A DNA stretch of 10,163 bases from Thioalkalivibrio sp. (lineage in GTDB: Bacteria > Pseudomonadota > Gammaproteobacteria > Ectothiorhodospirales > Ectothiorhodospiraceae): positions 1 through 10,163 of the forward strand of contig SKNJ01000057.1 in assembly GCA_007120575.1 (NCBI GenBank), in the 5' to 3' direction. Positions 7,301-10,163 of the stretch are shown in pieces (the first letter of the stretch is position 1; each line of letters starts with the position of its first letter). Under the pieces are notes generated by a model, which was not told where the DNA came from, ran no database searches, and was given only the letters and a program-made list of their open reading frames with translations. A program made the position numbers and the translations under genes.

Positions 7301-8133
7301 TGGACCACCAGACTCGCGCCCTCGCGCTGTACCGCGAGACCGACCACAGCGCCCTGATTGCCCGGCATACCGAGAACCCGGCCATCAGCGCGCGCGGCTT
7401 CATGGCCTGGACCCTGTTCTTCCAGGGCAACCACGCGCGCGCCTGGGAGGAGATGGAGACCGCCTGCGACCAGGCGCATCGCCTCGAGCACCACCCGACC
7501 GAGGCGTTCGTCCACACCTTCCGCGCCACCCTTGCCTTCTTCAGCGACGACCCGGTCGGGGCCCTTCCGGCCGCGCACCGCACGCTGGCCATCGCCCGGG
7601 AATACGACTATCCCCTCTGGCGGGTCGCCGGGACCACCATCGAGAGCTGGGCCCGGACCCGCGACGGCGCCCGCGACGCGACCGGGATACTGCGCGAGCA
7701 GGTCGAGGCGATGCGCCACATCATGGATGGCGTCAGCACCATTTTCCTGTGGATCCTGCTGGACGCCCTGCGCATCACCCGGGCCGACCCGGCAGAGCGT
7801 GTGCAGACCGCCGAACAGGCACTGGCAAGCTGCGCACAGCGCGGCGACCACTGCTTTCGCCCCGCCCTGATGCGCCTGCACGCCGAGGCCCTGCTGCAAC
7901 AGGGCCAGGGGCAAGCCGCCGAGGCCTGGCAGGAACTCGACGCGGCCCTGCGCCTGGCCCGCGACCAGGGCAATCCCAACATCGAGGGCGAGATCCTGCG
8001 CGACTACGCCCGTTTCAGCCAGGACCCGGCCTGGCAACACTGGAGCACACAGGAGCAGGCCCGCGCCGACCACCGCATCACCCCCCGCCCCCCTCGCCCG
8101 ACCACCACGACCCCCACCCGCGACCCGGCCTGA
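4333..8133 (+). CDS. Large SARP/BTAD regulator with degenerate cyclase domain, AAA-type ATPase and TPR-like region
   Basis: This 1266-residue protein is a multidomain transcriptional regulator. Residues 4-100 form an OmpR-like winged helix of the SARP type, including SPRRIPREQLARLFWPELD. Residues 103-245 match the bacterial transcriptional activator domain (BTAD). Residues 267-415 resemble a class III nucleotide cyclase but seem catalytically dead: the first metal Asp is Gln279, the second is Pro319 in SPGPGL, and the catalytic Asn is Met378, while Arg382 is kept. Residues 443-650 form a P-loop ATPase with Walker A GEAGVGKS (475-482) and Walker B LLICDDVHW (594-602). Residues from about 815 to 1220 are helical, TPR-like repeats of the kind that bind signals. 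The tail (1246-1266) is rich in Pro and Thr. The TTG start at 4333 is supported by AGGGAG (4321-4326) at 6 bases and by the typical SARP start right after it. Its target genes are unknown; the adjacent DsrE-like gene and the convergent sorAB are candidates. Such fusions are best known in actinobacteria. Confidence 0.88.
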   Translation: MAQLEITTLGSVGVRVDGRDVPALSGTKLGLLLAYLAAESPRRIPREQLARLFWPELDSDAARVNLRQALFQLRRHLASAATTLLDTTPRHASLHMQPSVEIDFVQLQRTGPRHEPPGHQSRAEYILGLVQGYRGHFLEPVRALHDLPELSVWAEAQRETHWQTVLGLIEQSLPVLCQEGDPDAAIAEIRRLLTLEPHDPRAHRLLMLAWTVIGDSERALEHHAQLATESTGPLPPLIERTLEEIRALDTPAAPRPRETPAEVQALRPERRRVTVVACQVEVDADSDIEIQRDRIERALAHIDFALLNRHGHVIRSPGPGLVAYFGYPAGREEATVDAVHAAWEALQTIPSGCQLRLAVDSDLIVTGSEAELPDPTGMLTARAQDTARGAPPGTLIVTEAAYQRVSGYFVFRPREDKPGNGYRVTADPGPLDRIEAQAGHGLTPLAGRGRELLQLRAAWETTLRERHPRFLLLQGEAGVGKSRLARSLDQQIRGQARSRFLIKCREDSSRQLLTPVRQALAAWVGQGGMREARQRRFEHAVARVCTTPESGRLLARWLLRPEQGHPLDEELDRDHIIDTLVALVRLRALKGPTLLICDDVHWMDSGTSEFLRRLYQRLHDLPILVTLTARMTFRANWRDLSLDHLRLRGLDEEAAHDLVARLDGEGRLPESLRRELVERGEGIPLFLEELTRFALETTLRGESPGSLPPGLSNLLVARLEQLGPARELAYAAAVVGRDFDTRILSRLQNQPPEVIRRHLGQLTRKGFVEPCGVIDGVRYRFRHALFRQAAYEAMLVSERSTLHGRLADLLQTEARSTGHADDWGRIATHLFHAGRHIEAVAAWLHAGEQAFAHGMLPEAAQYFEDALACLDQEFGAADDPGRMAHETLRALGGLGASNLALLGYGSREVNALFARATDNPALHEDPVQHFRILWGLWHGAGSWHGFAEAHRLADEMEQLAEGSGDRLLRIAAHYVQGNTHFWTGQFDRALDHQTRALALYRETDHSALIARHTENPAISARGFMAWTLFFQGNHARAWEEMETACDQAHRLEHHPTEAFVHTFRATLAFFSDDPVGALPAAHRTLAIAREYDYPLWRVAGTTIESWARTRDGARDATGILREQVEAMRHIMDGVSTIFLWILLDALRITRADPAERVQTAEQALASCAQRGDHCFRPALMRLHAEALLQQGQGQAAEAWQELDAALRLARDQGNPNIEGEILRDYARFSQDPAWQHWSTQEQARADHRITPRPPRPTTTTPTRDPA

Positions 8134-8150
8134 AACCATCCGCCCGCGTC

Positions 8151-8194
8151 ACGCCCCTCCGCAAGATCCGCCCCCGGAACTTGCGGAGGGGCGT
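8151..8194 (+). repeat. Long perfect inverted repeat (15-bp stem, 14-base loop)
   Basis: ACGCCCCTCCGCAAG (8151-8165) pairs perfectly with 8180-8194. This gives a very stable GC-rich hairpin only 17 bp after the stop codon of the SARP gene. No T-run follows either arm, so it is not an intrinsic terminator by itself. A true terminator begins 12 bp further on. It could protect the 3' end of the mRNA, assist termination, or be a dispersed intergenic repeat. Confidence 0.85.
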
Positions 8195-8206
8195 GCGACA
8201 AACCAA

Positions 8207-8234
8207 AAAAAGCCCCGGCTAGCCGGGGCTTTTT
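8207..8234. terminator. Bidirectional intrinsic terminator between convergent genes
   Basis: A perfect palindrome: AAAAAGCCCCGGCT (8207-8220) followed directly by its reverse complement (8221-8234). The GC-rich stem is flanked by an A-run (8205-8211) on the left and a T-run (8230-8234) on the right. Transcripts from either strand therefore end in a hairpin plus U-tract. It serves the rightward SARP gene (stop at 8133) and the leftward sorAB pair (stop at 8252). Confidence 0.93.
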
Positions 8235-8251
8235 GCATCACCGTGTCGGGA

Positions 8252-8578
8252 TCAACGCGGTGGGTAAAAGGTTTCCAGGTAGTCCAGGATCTCTTCCTCC
8301 ACTTCGGGAGTGAATTCCCAGAGTCCTTGGGTGTCCTGCATCCATCGGATCTGTTCCAGCCAGATCTTGCGCGTATAACCGCGGCCCGTGAACAGCCGGG
8401 CCGAGTGGCATACAGTGCAGTTGTTCTTGACCGTCTCGAACCCCGGGGCCTTGATCAGGCTGGTTTCCGGATCGGTCTCGTACTCCTCGGCCGCCTCGAC
8501 GTAGTTGCCCGCCACCGCGGGCGCTACCCAGAGGAGGCCGAGGATGGCCGGCAGCAGCAGGACCATCTTCGACTTCAT
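8252..8578 (-). CDS. sorB: Monohaem cytochrome c, probable sulfite dehydrogenase small subunit
   Basis: The 108-residue precursor has a Sec signal peptide (hydrophobic 5-20, probable cleavage after AVA at 23), leaving about 85 residues in the periplasm. A single haem c site, CTVCH, lies at 54-58, preceded by a helix-forming ETVKNN segment. Met80 in IRWMQD is a plausible distal ligand. Size, single haem and position directly after a molybdenum sulfite oxidase gene match SorB of SorAB, which accepts electrons from the Mo subunit and passes them on to the respiratory chain. SoxD, the alternative partner of SoxC, is a larger dihaem protein and does not fit. AGGAG (8584-8588) stands 5 bases before the ATG and touches the sorA stop codon (8588-8590), so the two genes are probably translationally coupled. 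The assignment rests on context as much as on sequence. Confidence 0.85.
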   Translation of the reverse strand: MKSKMVLLLPAILGLLWVAPAVAGNYVEAAEEYETDPETSLIKAPGFETVKNNCTVCHSARLFTGRGYTRKIWLEQIRWMQDTQGLWEFTPEVEEEILDYLETFYPPR

Positions 8579-8587
8579 TACAGCTCC

Positions 8588-9919
8588 TTACGCCTTGACT
8601 CGGACATCGATGTGGTGGGCCTTGTTATTGCCGTAACCGCGCGGGTTCCAGCCCGGCAGGACCATCGGCTGGCGGTCGCCCTTGCTATTGGTGGCCACGG
8701 CCCACACCTGGTAGAAACCCTGTTCGGGGAACTCGATCTCGGCCTCCCAGGTCTGCCAGGCAAACTTGTTGACCGGGCGCTTCAGGTCGGCCTTCTGCCA
8801 GGTCACTCCATAGTCGGTGGAAACGTGGAGTTCCTCCACATCGCCGTAGCCATCCCAGGCTTTGCCCGCCACCTTCAGCGTGCTGCCGACGGAGGTCTCG
8901 ACTCCAGTCTGCGGATAGGTGATCAGCGACTTCACCGGCATTTCCTCGAGGACGACCATATCCTCGTTCGGTACGTCGGCACCAGGCTCCACCGGATGAC
9001 GCGGCATACGGTAGCTGTGGCCGGTCATGCCCTGACCGTCATGCTCGCGATCACGCACCAGGATCTCGGTCAGCCACTTGCCACTGGCGGAGCCCGGGAA
9101 GCCAGGGGTGATCAGGCGCAGCGGGTAGCCGTGCTGCTCCGGGATGTCCTCACCATTCATTGCCCAGGCGATGATGGTTTCATCCTCCAGGGCCTTGCGC
9201 ATCGGGCAGCCACGGGACAGCGCATCCAGGTCGTCACGGCCGCTGAGGTGGGCATCGCCCGCCTTGTAGCCGATGTACACGGCCTTGTCCGCGTCATAGC
9301 CGACATCTTCCAGCACGTCGCGCAGGCGCACACCGGTCCAGGTCGGGCAGCCGATCGCACCGAGATCCCACTGGTTACCACGCGGGGACGGCTCGAACGC
9401 GGCACGCCCGTTGCCGCCACACTCGATCCAGATTTGCAGGGTGTGGTGCTCGAACTTCTCCTTGAGGTCCGCGATGGTGTAGGACTTCTCCCCATTCGCC
9501 GCTTCGCCGTGGACCGTCAGGGTCCATGCGGATGCGTCGATGCCGGCCTTCTCCGGTGGGACACCGTTGTTGCGGATAAACATGTTGGGGAACGGGGTGA
9601 CTTCGTCGTGCAGCAGGTGCGGCGGCAGCTCGCCGTTGATCGGGCGGTCATTCAGATAGATGAAGCCATCCACCTTGCCCTCGACGTTGAAGCCCTCGAT
9701 GCCAGCGGCCACCGCGCTGGACAGGGTGCTGCGATTGAACATGGTCTGCATCGCGGTTTCCGCGCCCAGGCCGAACATGGCCAGGGCCGCGCCGCCCTTG
9801 CCCACGCGGCCGAGGAAGCCGCGACGGGACTCGTTGATTTCGGTCGACACCTCGGTGCCTTTGCGTTCTTCTTCCGGGGTGTGCTCCATCTCGGAACGAT
9901 CGTTCTTCTTGTCCATCAT
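8588..9919 (-). CDS. sorA: Tat-exported molybdopterin sulfite dehydrogenase (SorA/SoxC family), catalytic subunit
   Basis: This enzyme of the sulfite oxidase family would oxidise sulfite to sulfate in the periplasm. The 443-residue precursor carries a twin-arginine signal, SRRGFLG (31-37), followed by a weakly hydrophobic segment (42-52). The Mo-coordinating Cys is Cys167 in WIECGGNGR. The family patterns GAIGCPTWTGVRLRDVL (187-203), GYPLRLITPGFPG (264-276) and KWLTEI (281-286) follow. The C-terminal Mo-co dimerisation domain starts near MPVKSLIT (327-334) and runs to the end. The similarity covers both SorA and SoxC; the small monohaem cytochrome gene downstream and the absence of other sox genes here favour SorA. 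I chose the ATG at 9919, with GGAG 8 bases upstream. In-frame ATGs at 9952 and 9991 lack ribosome sites, and the latter lies by a candidate -10 box. Even so, 31 residues precede the twin arginines, an unusually long acidic and basic n-region. Confidence 0.92.
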   Translation of the reverse strand: MMDKKNDRSEMEHTPEEERKGTEVSTEINESRRGFLGRVGKGGAALAMFGLGAETAMQTMFNRSTLSSAVAAGIEGFNVEGKVDGFIYLNDRPINGELPPHLLHDEVTPFPNMFIRNNGVPPEKAGIDASAWTLTVHGEAANGEKSYTIADLKEKFEHHTLQIWIECGGNGRAAFEPSPRGNQWDLGAIGCPTWTGVRLRDVLEDVGYDADKAVYIGYKAGDAHLSGRDDLDALSRGCPMRKALEDETIIAWAMNGEDIPEQHGYPLRLITPGFPGSASGKWLTEILVRDREHDGQGMTGHSYRMPRHPVEPGADVPNEDMVVLEEMPVKSLITYPQTGVETSVGSTLKVAGKAWDGYGDVEELHVSTDYGVTWQKADLKRPVNKFAWQTWEAEIEFPEQGFYQVWAVATNSKGDRQPMVLPGWNPRGYGNNKAHHIDVRVKA

Positions 9920-9993
9920 TTGCCTGTCTCCGGCTTGGTTTCGGTACAACATTGCACAATGGTGCCCCTCTATCCTTGGGACAGCCAGCATGA

Positions 9994-10022
9994 TTTTTAG
10001 CAGAGCGGGAGAAAGCCTGCAA
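9994..10022 (-). promoter_or_regulatory. Candidate sigma70 promoter for sorAB
   Basis: On the minus strand, TTGCAG (10017-10022) is separated by 17 bases from TAAAAA (9994-9999). TGC immediately before the latter makes an extended -10. The -35 match is weak (three of six), but the spacing is ideal and the extended -10 compensates. Transcription would start near 9987 and give an untranslated leader of about 68 bases before the ATG at 9919. This is inferred from pattern only. Confidence 0.35.
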
Positions 10023-10026
10023 TAAA

Positions 10027-10048
10027 ATCTTGGGTTTTTTTACAAGAT
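10027..10048 (-). repeat. Short inverted repeat upstream of sorA, in AT-rich flank
   Basis: ATCTTG (10027-10032) pairs with CAAGAT (10043-10048) across a 10-base, A/T-rich spacer, just upstream of the candidate sorAB -35 box. On the minus strand it is followed by TTTATT, so it could be a weak terminator for a gene beyond the right edge, or a regulator site for sorAB. The remaining sequence to 10163 is AT-rich; I see no supported gene or strong site in it. Confidence 0.3.
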
Positions 10049-10163
10049 CCAGAATATTGCTTTTGAGGACGATATTCGGCTGGGGAAATAAAGTGTAGAA
10101 TGGGCCTCCAGTTTCCACGCAAGCTTCTGTATTAGAACGAACTTAAGATGTTATTAATATTCG

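Noticed and set aside
4582..8139. 1185-codon open frame on the minus strand opposite the SARP gene
   Set aside because: It is antisense to a protein with clear domains throughout. The translation is low-complexity, rich in Gly/Ala/Gln/Val, as expected of a GC-bias shadow.
8243..10000. 585-codon open frame on the plus strand opposite sorAB
   Set aside because: It is the antisense shadow of two well-supported genes, created by high GC at third codon positions. Its translation shows no family pattern, and it starts inside the sorAB terminator/stop region.
10148..10163. ATG at 10148 as the start of a rightward gene
   Set aside because: No ribosome site precedes it and only five codons are visible before the edge, so there is nothing to support a gene.

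Overview
The window is high-GC proteobacterial DNA with dense, ordinary-looking genes. The gene set is a Tat-exported molybdenum sulfite dehydrogenase with a small cytochrome c, an exported DsrE-like protein and a MerR/LitR-type regulator beside a class I photolyase. This suggests a sulfur-oxidising gammaproteobacterium of the Ectothiorhodospiraceae/Thioalkalivibrio type. The lineage is inferred from gene content only; no rRNA or other marker gene is present.

Layout. Positions 1-739 (minus) hold the N-terminal part of an exported DUF255/thioredoxin-like protein that runs off the left edge. It is divergent from a rightward cluster across a 162-bp gap that carries two 11-bp-phased direct repeats. 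The cluster contains a MerR regulator with a degenerate cobalamin domain (902-1873), a class I DNA photolyase (1955-3376), an 87-aa protein with a His-rich tail (3481-3744), an exported DsrE/F-like protein (3802-4296) and a 1266-aa regulator with SARP/BTAD, cyclase-like, ATPase and TPR regions (4333-8133). No terminator is visible between these five genes, so they may be partly co-transcribed. The gaps are 81, 104, 57 and 36 bp. Positions 8151-8234 hold a long hairpin followed by a symmetrical intrinsic terminator. Beyond it the minus-strand pair sorA-sorB (9919 to 8252) converges on the same terminator. The last ~240 bp (9920-10163) are AT-rich and hold the probable sorAB promoter. I see no gene there.

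How the parts may work together. The regulator-photolyase pair is a known light-response/DNA-repair arrangement. The regulator lacks the residues that bind B12 in CarH/LitR, so it probably needs another light input. SorA would oxidise sulfite to sulfate in the periplasm and pass electrons to the monohaem cytochrome SorB. The exported DsrE-like protein sits just upstream of the large SARP-ATPase regulator, but any functional link between them is a guess.

The most unusual items are the SARP protein carrying a cyclase-like domain that has lost its metal-binding residues, the B12-less LitR with its repeat operator, and the His-tailed small protein of unknown function. I found no tRNA, rRNA, CRISPR array, insertion sequence or attachment site.
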